64,000 nt of DNA. Source: Limnephilus marmoratus. Taxonomy: Eukaryota; Arthropoda; Insecta; Trichoptera; Limnephilidae. Position 1 is the stretch's first letter. Each line of letters opens with the position of its first letter. Of this stretch, positions 45,560 to 55,709 are shown one piece after another. Where the stretch lies: assembly GCA_917880885.1 (NCBI GenBank), contig OU862922.1:21142627-21206626 (forward strand), given 5' to 3'. The notes under the pieces are model-generated. The model worked only from the letters and a program-made list of their open reading frames with translations, was not told the origin of the DNA and did no database searches. The position numbers were made by a program, and so were the translations under genes.

Positions 45560-46050
45560 AATTTTATTATTATTATTATTATTTAAATTTTTTTATTCAG
45601 AAAAAGATACATAAATTACAATAAATTTTATACAATAATTAATTACATAGTATACGTATTTGATTTACACCCATAAATAAGCAGGGCTGTGTGTATAGGG
45701 GGTTTTATTATATTGGTTTAATTATTTATTTTTTGTTCAGTTCAAATTTTCAGTATAATTTTTAAGCTGAGTTTTATATTTTTTATATTAGGTACTGTTC
45801 ATGTTTCTGATTCTTCAGGTATTGAATTAAAAAAATTAACTCAGAGATATTTATGATTTAACTGTCCTATTGTTTTTTTTTCCATTTTGGAGTAGGAAGT
45901 ATTGATGTTTGTCCAAGATTTCTGTTATTTTTAAAGGTTGCAACTTTATTTTGAATATTATCTTAATAAATTTGTAATGTTGCATGATAAAAGTATAATG
46001 CACTTAATTTTCTGACCTTAAAATGTTTGAATAAAAGTTCTGACGAATAT
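45560..46050 (-). pseudogene. LINE 3' end, decayed, with type 2 hairpin
   Basis: An (ATT)n run and T-rich stretch at 45561-45600, the inverse of the 42730-42900 3' UTR, hairpin ACCCATAAATAAGC...GCTGTGTGTATAGGGGGT at 45669-45703, then about 300 bases that look like a heavily decayed ORF2 C-terminus on the minus strand. Confidence 0.5.
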
Positions 46051-46054
46051 GAGT

Positions 46055-46718
46055 ATATATATACATATACAAATAATAATTACAAGTTGAATTTTTCTGC
46101 ATTTTGTAGTAACTTGACACAGCTCAAAATTGGTTTTATTTTACAAATAGGTCAACTAATTGAGATGACATGTAGGTAATATGGTTCCAATGGAGGTGGG
46201 ATGTTCCATGGAGGTGGAATGAATAGTATAATATGGAAAAGCTTACGAGGAAAAGGGGTGACGAGTTACAATAAAATCCTCGACAAATAAACCAATAAAT
46301 TAATATCCGAACTCCGTGCGAGAACATTTCTCACACGTGGCACATCGTTGTCAATTGAAATGACATGGTCAATTGGTGACAGCTGACCAGTGGTCATCCG
46401 CGTCTAATCCTCTGCACAGTGCCTCCCATTAGAATTACCTGGCAAACTATTTGTTCAGAGTTCGGTTCCCAGCGGTGACGAATAATACAACCACTACGTG
46501 GGGTCACGTGTCCGAGACAAATAGGATTCAAGAGTATATAGTGAGAGAAAGCAATAACAATATTAGACCGTGTCTATTTTTGCTAAAAGGTGCGTTTAGG
46601 AATATTTTGTACCTACATTGAATAAATATTAAATAAGTTATTATCTTTATAGCTATTGGTATATAGAGTTTTTTTTTCTAGTAGGGTGGTTTTGTTAAAA
46701 CACATTACATACTACATA
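46055..46718. other. anonymous DNA
   Basis: No gene or known repeat recognised. Confidence 0.4.
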
Positions 46719-46727
46719 GGTACATAA

Positions 46728-46970
46728 TAGGTATGTGACTTTTACATAAATAATCGATTTTTTTCTGAGCACGAAAAATCGATTTATAAATTATCAATTT
46801 TTTTGAAAATTAAAATCGCCACATAAAATCGATTTTTGTTGGAGGAAAATCGAATTATAAATAATCGGTTTTTAGAAAAATAAAATCGCCAAAAAATTGA
46901 TTTTCGTTGGAGAAAAATCGATTTGTAAATAATAATCGTAATCATAATCGATTATTTTTTCACATCCCTA
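46728..46970. mobile_element. hAT MITE, 243 bp
   Basis: Exact 8-bp target duplication GTACATAA (46720-46727 and 46971-46978). The ends TAGGTATGTGA and TAGGGATGTGA (reversed) are inverted and followed by AATAATCGATT on both sides. The interior is made of repeated AAAATCGATTT words. Confidence 0.85.
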
Positions 46971-46979
46971 GTACATAAT

Positions 46980-48395
46980 ATATTTTCTTTCATAGGTCGC
47001 GGTTTTAGTATCTTAATATTTCCAAATGATAAAGAAATTCGTCGAACTTTTTAGTAGGTTACAGTAATAATGTTAGAGTATAATATAAGGATTTATTAAG
47101 TGACTGTTTAAAATAAATTTAACGCAATTACGAGTACCTACCTACACAGTGTATCGATGATTTTCAAAACCGTTGATTTTTATTATCCTTTTCTGTTATT
47201 TTTAGGTCAACCGGATAGAATATTTACGTACACCCATGTACCTTATCTATTTGTGTAAGAATAAACCTTTTACCTGACTTACGCTGTTTAAACATTTACT
47301 ATGAAATAAAATATGTAGGCTTATCAAGAATGAGGTCGAAGAACATAAAAATATACAATAACTCTTTTTTTAATGTGTAATATGGAGGTTATTGAATAAA
47401 ACCTAAATCAACAGTTTATGTACTCCAACTTCTTAAAATTTATTGTTATTACGAAAAAGAGCTAAAAGTGTTTAAGCCAACATTCACGGAGACTCTGTTG
47501 ATTTGCGACCTTCTCCCGCAAACAATTGCGGATTTGCGGTTGCAGTAAAACGCCTGGCATTTTTATAGTCCGCATAATTCTGGAGGTCTACAAAGCGTAA
47601 AGACCACAAAGAGGAGGTGGGAGGTAGAAGGTATGAACCTCAGGACTTGCATTATCATGGACCTCGGGACTTGCATTATCGCATTGGCCGGAGGACCTGG
47701 ACATCGATAAGTTATGGAAGGGAAATGAGTCAATTGTAAAGTCTAGCAGTGGCGGATATATCAGCGTATAAGGATTACCAGCACTTGAGAAAGCCTCATC
47801 GATTAAAATCCATTTTTTCATTTCTTAAAGTTATCGGAAATGATTTTGTATTTTGGTGTTAACCCCATACGGGAGGTTTGGCCCCTAGCACAGTCGATCG
47901 ATAAGAATTGATACGATAACTTTCAGCAACTTCTCGTCGTTCCCTAGCATGATTGCAGATCGCCAACGAATATGTAACAGTTCACAATGACTAAGTGTTT
48001 TAAATATTCGACGTCAACATGTTGCACTTGAAAGATTAGAAAAATTCGTATGTTTTGTTTTTTTTTTAACTTATTATAATAAATACATATTTGTCTTATT
48101 TGGTGTAAAAATTTGTAATGTTAACTTTTTAAAAGATTCAAAAAAGGATTGCTTATTACAATTACGTCGTTTTCCTTTCAAACACATTTTTTGTATGTTG
48201 TAAACAAAACGAATTTAGCCCAAAAAATACGACACACATTTACACCTATTCAATATTTTAATATTGAAATACTTTAACCCTTACAGTAACCGAAAATAAA
48301 GTTGATTTTCAGTATTCATACATTTAGCAGCGGTGTTTACAACATTGTTGGCGTACACAAAAAAATTTCAACTGCTGTAAGGGCCAAAAACATTG
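46980..48395. other. anonymous DNA
   Basis: No gene or known repeat recognised. A short direct repeat, GGAC(C)TC(G/A)GGACTTGCATTATC, occurs at 47636-47680; the open frame across it has no recognisable domain. Confidence 0.4.
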
Positions 48396-48398
48396 TCC

Positions 48399-48735
48399 TT
48401 TTTTTACATGAGCTCCACACAGGAGGCCCCGAGGAAAATAATTTCCCTCCGGGCCTATGCCATCTTTGGGGATGCTGTGTGGAGGGTTTTTTTAAGGAAA
48501 GGAAGGAGAGGAGAGTTCTGGGAAGGAAAAGGGTTTAAGGGGTGGGTAGGAATCTGGGGTTAAGTGTGTCCTGGTCATCCGCCTACAAGACCTAGACAAA
48601 CCTCACCCCATGAACCCGGGCACCCCTGCTAAATCACCAAACGTAGCGAACCACTTGGGATTGACCTATGGCAGAGGTGTTGGTTATCCAATAAAGGTTC
48701 CCGGGGCGGCGGTATCCATTCCCGCCTCCCAAATT
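48399..48735 (-). repeat. SINE-A short form, full length
   Basis: Minus strand, T7 at 48399 then ACATGAGCTCCACACAGGAG; 5' end CATTCCCGCCTCCCAAATTG. Same deletion as the copies at 26196 and 41421, and the cleanest copy of the short form. Confidence 0.85.
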
Positions 48736-49507
48736 GATTCTTCTTCACTTATAAAATATTTAAATATTATCATTTGATAGGTCTTGCTAAAATCTGAAAA
48801 ATTTTTTGGCTCTGGTGAACAATTTGGATTTTGGCTGTTACAGCAGTATTGATTTCGTGCGACGATATGTATAACCAACAAGCTCAAATGAATAGTCGCT
48901 TCAATAGTGTGGGTACGGGTGGGAATATGAGGTGTTATAAAAGTCTTAAAGTAAATTCCTATTAGCAATGCAAGTGCATCAGTATGCCATCAATATAAAT
49001 CAGCTCTGTCTGACAGCAATTTTTCTTGGATTATATTTCACTTTAGCAGTATTATTTATATAAATGCTGTTATTTTTGTCATTGCTAGTTTATTAATTAT
49101 TTTAGGTACAATATAGTTTAGGGTTGTTTCAGCGCATTTATTGGGACGTTTCGGAACCACCAATCCTTCATTTTCAGTAAATATTGTATTTTGTTTATGG
49201 TAAACTCTTTCCCTGTACAAAGAATCAGACAACATAGCATGTTGATTTACAAAATAATACTTAGGGGGTTTTTCACCATCCTCCCAATAACTTATCCATA
49301 CACATAATGAATATTTTGGATTAATTCTACAGGATTTATTTATTTAAAAAGTCTGAGTTTACTATTCGGTATTTGAACCTATGAACAATGGCTACATATA
49401 GGATAAATTAGCCGAAGTTTTTACCTGTTGCTAGTATTTATTTATTTATTAAAAGAAAATAACTTAGTTTACATCACTTTATTTTTTATATTTTATACTA
49501 TCAACAT

Positions 49508-49535
49508 GTTTCGTGAACCATGTTCACTTCTTCAG
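49508..49535 (-). ncRNA. hammerhead-like ribozyme core (Penelope 3' end)
   Basis: Minus strand: CTGAAGA, A, stem II GTGAAC-ATG-GTTCAC, then GAAAC. A possible stem I pairs TATTTT-type bases 5' of the core with ATAAAA 3' of it. It lies about 120 bases after the stop of the Penelope ORF. Confidence 0.45.
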
Positions 49536-49655
49536 GAATAAAAGTATACTAAAGTTAAAAAATTAATTATAGATTACATATGGAGAGAAGAAATTGAAGG
49601 AGGGGGAAGGGTTGACAATGGTGGGAGTTTCGAAAAATTGGGGATTACCAAGCTA

Positions 49656-51965
49656 TTAGAAAGGCCGGTTAAGTGGGAAGATATTTAAAACAGGGTTAAC
49701 AAAAAATTTTTGCTTATTAATTATGTCAGCTTTGGAATTTACATTTTTTCTTATTTCTAAAATTTCTAAATTATTGATTTGCGATGTTTTATATCCTGTA
49801 TGTAATATTTGAAGACCTGAATTTATGTCAAAGCTATGATCATATTTTAATAAATGGTCTGCGAACTCAGAATCGCTATTGCCATTTAGTGCTCTGAGGT
49901 GCTCTTTAACCCTAATCTCAAAGTTTCTATAAGTTCTACCTATATAAAACGAACTACAATCATTACAATTGAGTTTGTAAACCCCTGATTTTTTGGTTTT
50001 AATTTCGCTATCTTTATTGTTGAGTATATATTTCTTCAATTTGTTATTTGTGTAAAACGCTGGTTGAATAGTACCGGGAATATTTTTACTAATAATTTTT
50101 GACGTATCGTTGTCGACAAATAAAATTCTACGCCAATGTTTATTGTTATCTTTAGAAATAGGGTAAATATATAATTTGAAAAAATTCTGTTTAATTTTTT
50201 TATTTAGTATTTCATCTATCAAATTAGAAGAATAGCCATTATTAATTGCTATTTGCTTTATGAGATTTAATTCAAAATTATAGTTAAGAGCTGACAAAAG
50301 AATTGTAATTAGTCTATTAATCATAGAGTGGAAAGCCGCTAGTTTTTGAGAAAAGGGATGATTTGAAGAATTATGTATAACAATATCAGTATACGTATCT
50401 TTACGGAAAATATTGAAATCTATTTTTGTACCTGTTAATGTTAAATTTAAATCCAAGAAATTTAAACTCTTATCTTTACCAATTTCCAGTGTAAATTTAA
50501 TGTTTTTATGTAATTTATTTAAAAAATTTAAGAACATGTTCAATTGTCTTTCTGAACCTAACCAAATGCAAAATATATCGTCAACATATCTTTTCCAACA
50601 ATACACATTTTTAAGTAATAACGCACCGCTATTAAAAATCTTATTTTCTAAATTATTAAAAAAAATATCTGCAATCAAAGGACTCGTACTACTTCCCATA
50701 GCTAAGCCATCCTTTTGTTTAAATATTGTATTATTAAATTGAAAGTAATTCTGTTTAAAAATAACATCAAATAATAAAGTAAAATCATGAATTAGGTCTT
50801 TCGGCAAAGTTGAAGAATTTAACAAATTATTAATAATGGTTTTACTCTCTTCTATTGGAATACTAGGAAATAAATTAACTATGTCGAAAGAAACCAACAT
50901 AGCATGGTTAGGGATTTCCAAATCCTTTAAATAATTAACCAATTCTACCGAATTCTTAACGGTGTATGTTGGTTGGAATACATTAGTATTAATAATTACA
51001 TTATTTAATGTTGATGCTACTTTGAAAGTTGGGGCATTACAATTAGAAACGACTGGCCTAATTGGTTTATTCAATTTATGTATTTTTAACAGACTATAAA
51101 GCTTAGGAATCTGTGGGTTACTTAAAATTAATTTTTTATCATTTTTCAACTTTACAAAAATGTCACTTTTACAATTTTTTACTGCTTGTTTCAACAGGTC
51201 TTGACACTTATTAATTGGGTTAATATGGATAATTTCGAAATTGTCTCCTTGCAGAAAGTCCATAGTCTTGGTTATGTAATCACCTCTATCCATAATAATA
51301 ACACTGTTCCCTTTATCAGCCTTTGTAACGATTAAATTTTCTTCCTTCACAATTTTTGAAATATTCTTAGCAATATTTAAGTTCGCGTTAATACTTTGGT
51401 TTTTATCACGATTTGAAACTGTTTTCATGTTAATATTTTTTATCACTTCGGCACATTTATAATGGAATGATTTAGGTTGTTTATTTAGCGCATTGTCCAA
51501 ATCCACTGCTAATAACTCCAGTTCTAACTTATTTTTAACTTTTGAACTGTAATGCAAGTTATGATTAAGTCCTTTATTTAATAATTTTAACTCTTCCTCC
51601 GCGAATTCATGATTAGACATGTTAATCACTCGATTATGGAATTTATATTGATTTATTTCAGTTTTTAATGCTTCCGGATTTAGTTTCTTATTATTATCAC
51701 ACAATTTTTTAATTTTTTTGTCTAGAACAAGTTTCTTTTTGTATGCTTTGATACTTGCAGTAGATCTAACTTGATCATCAAACAAGTCCCATTCCACTGG
51801 GTGTAATAAACTTGCTAATTCCATATGTAAGAATTTAAGTTGAAGTTTAATGACGTTTCGTTTTTTATAACCACTTTTTAAGTCCTCTTTTAACCAACAC
51901 ACTTTGGCTTTTTTTGCCGAATTTGAAGATGATTTAAACTTAAAATTTACGTAATTTGCTATCAC
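49656..51965 (-). CDS. Penelope-like retroelement: RT plus GIY-YIG endonuclease
   Basis: Uninterrupted 769-residue ORF. It makes a reverse transcriptase fused to a nicking endonuclease, used by Penelope-like elements for their own target-primed insertion. The N-terminal 200 residues are Lys-rich (KFHNRVINMSN, LLNKGLNHNL), as in this family. The RT follows: TKADKGNSVIIMD (214-226), PKLYSLLKIHK (287-297), motif A SFDIVNLFPSIP (359-370), GLAMGSSTSPLIADIFF (420-436), and the catalytic box RYVDDIF (459-465). The GIY-YIG domain is at about 660-710: SGVYKLNCNDC, FYIGRTYR, RVKEHL and DHLLKYDH, with CxxC and His typical of the Penelope version. All catalytic residues seen in the motifs are present. 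Length is near full for the family. The ATG at 51965 is the first in frame; only about 50 bases separate it from the inverted repeat, so no 5' pLTR remains and present mobility is doubtful. Confidence 0.93.
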   Translation of the reverse strand: MIANYVNFKFKSSSNSAKKAKVCWLKEDLKSGYKKRNVIKLQLKFLHMELASLLHPVEWDLFDDQVRSTASIKAYKKKLVLDKKIKKLCDNNKKLNPEALKTEINQYKFHNRVINMSNHEFAEEELKLLNKGLNHNLHYSSKVKNKLELELLAVDLDNALNKQPKSFHYKCAEVIKNINMKTVSNRDKNQSINANLNIAKNISKIVKEENLIVTKADKGNSVIIMDRGDYITKTMDFLQGDNFEIIHINPINKCQDLLKQAVKNCKSDIFVKLKNDKKLILSNPQIPKLYSLLKIHKLNKPIRPVVSNCNAPTFKVASTLNNVIINTNVFQPTYTVKNSVELVNYLKDLEIPNHAMLVSFDIVNLFPSIPIEESKTIINNLLNSSTLPKDLIHDFTLLFDVIFKQNYFQFNNTIFKQKDGLAMGSSTSPLIADIFFNNLENKIFNSGALLLKNVYCWKRYVDDIFCIWLGSERQLNMFLNFLNKLHKNIKFTLEIGKDKSLNFLDLNLTLTGTKIDFNIFRKDTYTDIVIHNSSNHPFSQKLAAFHSMINRLITILLSALNYNFELNLIKQIAINNGYSSNLIDEILNKKIKQNFFKLYIYPISKDNNKHWRRILFVDNDTSKIISKNIPGTIQPAFYTNNKLKKYILNNKDSEIKTKKSGVYKLNCNDCSSFYIGRTYRNFEIRVKEHLRALNGNSDSEFADHLLKYDHSFDINSGLQILHTGYKTSQINNLEILEIRKNVNSKADIINKQKFFVNPVLNIFPLNRPF

Positions 51966-52149
51966 TTGACATTTTAAACATGTTCGGAGAAAATATATGT
52001 TTGTTTTTTTTTTATTAATATTCGTTATGTGTATGGATAAACTATTGGGAGGATGGTGAGAAACCCCCTTAGTCTTCTAACAAGTAAAACATTTATAGAC
52101 TTGTATATTAATTTAATGTTACTTCTGAATGCATTATGGATTAACAATT

Positions 52150-52757
52150 TTGTAACAGAGATTTGTAATGTATTGATGTAATTTACATGTACATCCTGGA
52201 ACACAGCTCCATTATTTGGGTACCCTCTGAACAAAACCATATCCTAGAAATAGAAAAAGTACAGAAAAGGTTTATGCGTTACCTGTATACGACGGAATAT
52301 ACATACTACCCATTCGTGTATCCATCGTTGTTCTTAACAGGAATGCTCGATCTTAATACCTTAGAAGCCCGCCGAAAAATATTTTTAAGGAAACATTTTT
52401 TTAAGCTGATCTCCGGTACTGTACTGAATCCACCTATGTTGAAGGAGATTAACCTATATGTCCCTAACGCGTATACTCGTGGGAGATCCCACACACTTTT
52501 TATGCTCCGAAAGCGAGAACTTCTTCCTTTCAGAATGCCCCATTAAATAGAGCAATTCAACTGCTTAACGATTCTGCATTGAGCATTGACATCTTCAATG
52601 TTACCTATAGAGAGTTCAGTAACTATCTTTGACATATATCTTAACATAGTGAAACTGCCCCCTTGGCCTTTTTTTCTCTTATATTTTGTAATCTTCTCCG
52701 TAATAATTTGGTGTATTACTGTTTTATGGAGAACCTGAAAAATAAATAAATAAATTA
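52150..52757 (+). pseudogene. LINE C-terminus, 5'-truncated
   Basis: The 119-residue frame at 52187-52546 reads ILEHSSIIWVPSEQNHILEI, EKVQKRFMRYLY, LDLNTLEARRKIFLRKHFF and KEINLYVPNAYTRGRSHTLF, the standard order after the RT core in R1/Jockey-type LINEs (L-E-x...W, V-Q-K/R-R-F, L-x-x-R-R, VP...TR). After a frameshift it continues NRAIQLLNDSALSIDIFN to a stop. It ends with (AAAT)4 at 52740-52757. Confidence 0.75.
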
Positions 52758-52759
52758 GT

Positions 52760-53335
52760 TTTACAAGAATGTCCCAAATAAGTAATTCCATATCGGATAG
52801 TGGATTCAGCAGAATTAAATAGATTAAGTACTTACTGTCACGTTTTTTTTATTATATAAATCCTACCCACGATAGTCCGAAAATGTTTACAAAATATTAC
52901 GAATGAGTACATCCCATTTCATAAAGCACATGAATTATTATTTTGTTGTATATATTTAGCCCGTCGAGGCATCTGGCCTTGCAACGCCACTGTCCCCTTG
53001 AGTAATCCAAGTCTTGGATTGCAGGTCCGCGTATTCAACGTCGTTTGCGGTTGATTTTGAGAAATTTTACGCAAAGGTAATGCAAGTGTTCCATAATTTA
53101 ACAAAGGTATTTTTGGGAATCAAGGCTGGTTGGAAGAGCTTTAAAGCAAATAAAAAAAGGATGTAGGATAATTTATTGTGATTGATTGAAGCGTCAAAAT
53201 TAAAGCGGAACTGCACAATTTGTATGGAGGTGTGATTATTTACTTTGTATATAATATTCCGAAAGTTAAGATGAAAAATCAATTACTCTGTCGACCACAA
53301 TGCCAGATATTTCTTCAGAATGGTATTTATTTCAA
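52760..53335. other. anonymous DNA
   Basis: No gene or known repeat recognised. Confidence 0.4.
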
Positions 53336-53337
53336 AC

Positions 53338-54674
53338 ATATTATAAAGTAAAGTCCCCCGCGCCGTCTTTCTGTCTGTCTGTCTGTCTGTTCGCGATAAA
53401 CTCGAAAACTACTGAACGGATTTTCATGCGGTTTTCACCAATAGATAGAGTGTTTCGTGAGGAAGGTTTAGGTATGTAATTTGTCAAGGATTTATGTAAA
53501 TTGGTTGAAACATAACGTTAATTGTTAGAAGTGTCGGAAAAAAGTCAAGCCGCCTGGTAGCTTTCATCGAAAACGCTGTTTAATCCTTTTGGGATATAAC
53601 AAAACAATTAATGGTGGGATATTCCTCTTTTATAGATCTAGAAAAAAGTCCGCGAAGGCATATATCTATCTTTTACGGATAGCTTACTACACACATAGTA
53701 TCTTCTTATCTTATGATTATTATCAATTGCTGTTCGTTTGTCTCGCTAAAACTCGAGAGCGGCTGGGCCGATTTAGGTGATTTTGGTTTTGAAATGTTTG
53801 TCGTAGTCCAGGGAAGGTTTAAACGGTGAGATAATATGGAAAAATTGTGAAAAAGACAGTAAACAACAACAATTTCATTTTCTCATATAAACAGTTTTAG
53901 TGTTCTACCTACCTACTTTCAGAAACACAACGTAATCTAAAATTGGAACGCAAAAAATAAAATAATTCTGATTGTCATAATTTCAAACGTCAAACGTCAA
54001 ACGTCAAACGTTACCTGTCATTCTGTTACTGTTTAAAATCTTCTAGGATCAGTTTGTCAGTGCGTGAGAACTTTATTTACCGTTTTAATGTGCCAAGGAA
54101 AAGACGAGCTGACATAGGTCGTCGAAGTCAATCAAATGGGCGATGAGCTACCTCACAACCGTGAACCTGGAACGAATTGCATTCCACTTCGATCCGGAAA
54201 TAGATTATTGTGCCGACAATTCCGTGATAATCGGCGAAATGACAATCATTTGTCAATGTTGTAAAGCGTTAAAATACAACGGCGAATCACCTGGATTATG
54301 TTGTGCTGGTGGTAAAGTAAAATTGCACAATTGGTCTCACCACCAGATCCATTACGTTTCGTGAGGAAGGTTAGGTATGTAATTTGTCAAGGATTTGTCT
54401 ATCCTCTAAAAAAATAGTCACGTACAATGGGATAATTGGAAAGTTATTTAGACGGATATAGTAATAATCCTTATTTACTTAAATACGTTAGTTACCCCAA
54501 GCATTTCATTCACGTTATTATAATCTTTCACACCATCTCTATGTATTATAAATTAAAGTCCTCCACGGCATCTGTCTGTCTCTTCGCGATAAACTCAAAG
54601 AAGGAGGTGGTTACAAAGGTTGGATTTTACAAAGTGTTTTATTAGCCACAGCAACGCGTGGCCGGGTCAGCTAG
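53338..54674 (+). mobile_element. Helitron, composite, with Rep/helicase remnant
   Basis: The 3' end carries the classic marks: hairpin GCCAC-AGCAACGC-GTGGC at 54645-54662, then CGGGTCAG and CTAG before a T. The 5' part has AAAGTCCCCCGCGCCGTC, (CTGT)5 and TCGCGATAAACTCGAAAACT, repeated in shorter form at 54557-54600, so one Helitron end lies inside another. A block at 53700-53820 (GTCTCGCTAAAACTCGAGAG, GTCCAGGGAAGGTTTAAACG) belongs to another Helitron-like family. The 5' boundary is approximate. Confidence 0.65.
54088..54364 (+). pseudogene. Helitron Rep/helicase, N-terminal remnant
   Basis: Across one frame change it reads PRKRRADIGRRSQSN, then FHFDPEIDYCADNSVIIGEM, ICQCCKALKYNGESPGLCCA and GGKVKLHNW. 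The C-x2-C...A-L-K-x-x-x-E-x-P-G-x-C-C-x-x-G-K-V-x-L pattern is the zinc-finger-like N-terminus of arthropod Helitron proteins. It is cut off after about 75 residues by a Helitron-type sequence (TTTCGTGAGGAAGGTTAGG); the Rep and helicase domains are missing. Confidence 0.75.
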
Positions 54675-54679
54675 TTTCA

Positions 54680-55283
54680 AATAAAAGCGAATTTGAAACA
54701 TTTAGTCTGAAAGATTTACGAATTGATGAGGGTGAGGCGGGGAAATTCAAGTTATTACATGTGTATAATTATATTATATAAATAAGAACCTGTACGAATT
54801 CAATTATGGTATTTTCGTAATTTAATAATAAATTCAATAATAATTCATAGTAGTGTCCGACCGAAACCAAAACCAACAAAAGACGTTAAAAATCTATAGT
54901 TTACTGAAATTTGGCTTATTTTTTACACTTATGCAGACAGTACTGTTACAAGATGTATTAAATGAACAATACTTAAAGTTTAACAAAAAACTTTTTTTTT
55001 GTATTACTGACATAAAACGTTTTTTTTTAAATTAACAAAATTATGTTAACACCTTCTTGGAACAAAAAATTGTCAATAATTAACACTTACATCATAAAGT
55101 AAGGACCTGCTTAATTGAGCATTTTAATTTTAATTGCGTTTACAATCACAACGTTCTTATTACACGTGTTAAATGAAATAAAAAATAAAACAAACAAAAA
55201 TTATGAAATTAACAAACGTGTTAACCGTATGTAACAAACGTGTTAACCGTATGTAACAAACATGTATGCGCGAGAAATAACAC
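54680..55283. other. anonymous AT-rich DNA
   Basis: No gene recognised. A 22-bp tandem pair (ACAAACGTGTTAACCGTATGTA) is at about 55212-55258. Confidence 0.4.
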
Positions 55284-55287
55284 ATAA

Positions 55288-55452
55288 AGGAACGTACCCA
55301 TACTACGTGACCTCTTCGGGGGAGGGGGTCTTCAAAATGTCACGCTTGGTACAAATGAGCGGCAGTTTGCTCAGGATTTTGGTCACCGGGGGGGGGGGGG
55401 GGGGGGGGGTAAAAATTGCAAAAAATTGGTCACGTAGTATGGGTACGTTCCC
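55288..55452. mobile_element. Harbinger-like MITE, 165 bp (copy 2)
   Basis: Same termini as at 12445 with one changed first base, flanked by TAA (55285-55287, 55453-55455). It has a run of about 20 G at 55388. ORFs across it are artefacts of the G run. Confidence 0.85.
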
Positions 55453-55585
55453 TAACCTCACAATACAATCACGCCGGACCGGCCGGCCGGTGAAATCAGC
55501 TGATGATGGCGGGTGACACACGAGTCACGAACTCACCCGATGTCAGCCGAGCGACGCGCGATAATTCACACGAACGCAGAGTTTC

Positions 55586-55703
55586 GGTGCGACCGAAGGT
55601 TCGGCAAATTTTCTGCCGAAACCGAAACTGATGCCGAAACTAGATTTTTTTGCCGAACCTTGCCGAAACCGAAACCGAAACTGAGCCTTCGGTCGGTCGC
55701 TAA
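55586..55703. repeat. CCGAAAC-rich repeat with inverted ends
   Basis: GTGCGACCGAAGG at the left and CCTTCGGTCGGTCGC at the right are inverted; between them GCCGAAACCGAAACT words repeat. Probably a small MITE; no clear target duplication. Confidence 0.5.
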
Positions 55704-55709
55704 TCCATA

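Larger units (their letters stand above)
49264..52068. mobile_element. TIR pair with TTA duplication enclosing a Penelope element
   Basis: The first 52 bases (GGGGGTTTTTCACCATCCTC...CATACACATAATGAATATT) return inverted at 52017-52068 with four mismatches, and TTA stands outside both ends (49261-49263, 52069-52071). The ends look like a Harbinger-type MITE split by the Penelope insertion. The alternative is that the Penelope element itself lies in a mobilised unit. Confidence 0.7.

Noticed and set aside
47588..47821. small protein with repeated NASPEVH
   Set aside because: The repeat reflects a short DNA duplication; no homologous family recognised and no other coding sign.
50413..50742. plus-strand 109-codon frame
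   Set aside because: Antisense to the RT domain of the Penelope ORF.
55262..55521. Gly-rich and Pro-rich frames
   Set aside because: They arise from the G run in a Harbinger-like MITE.
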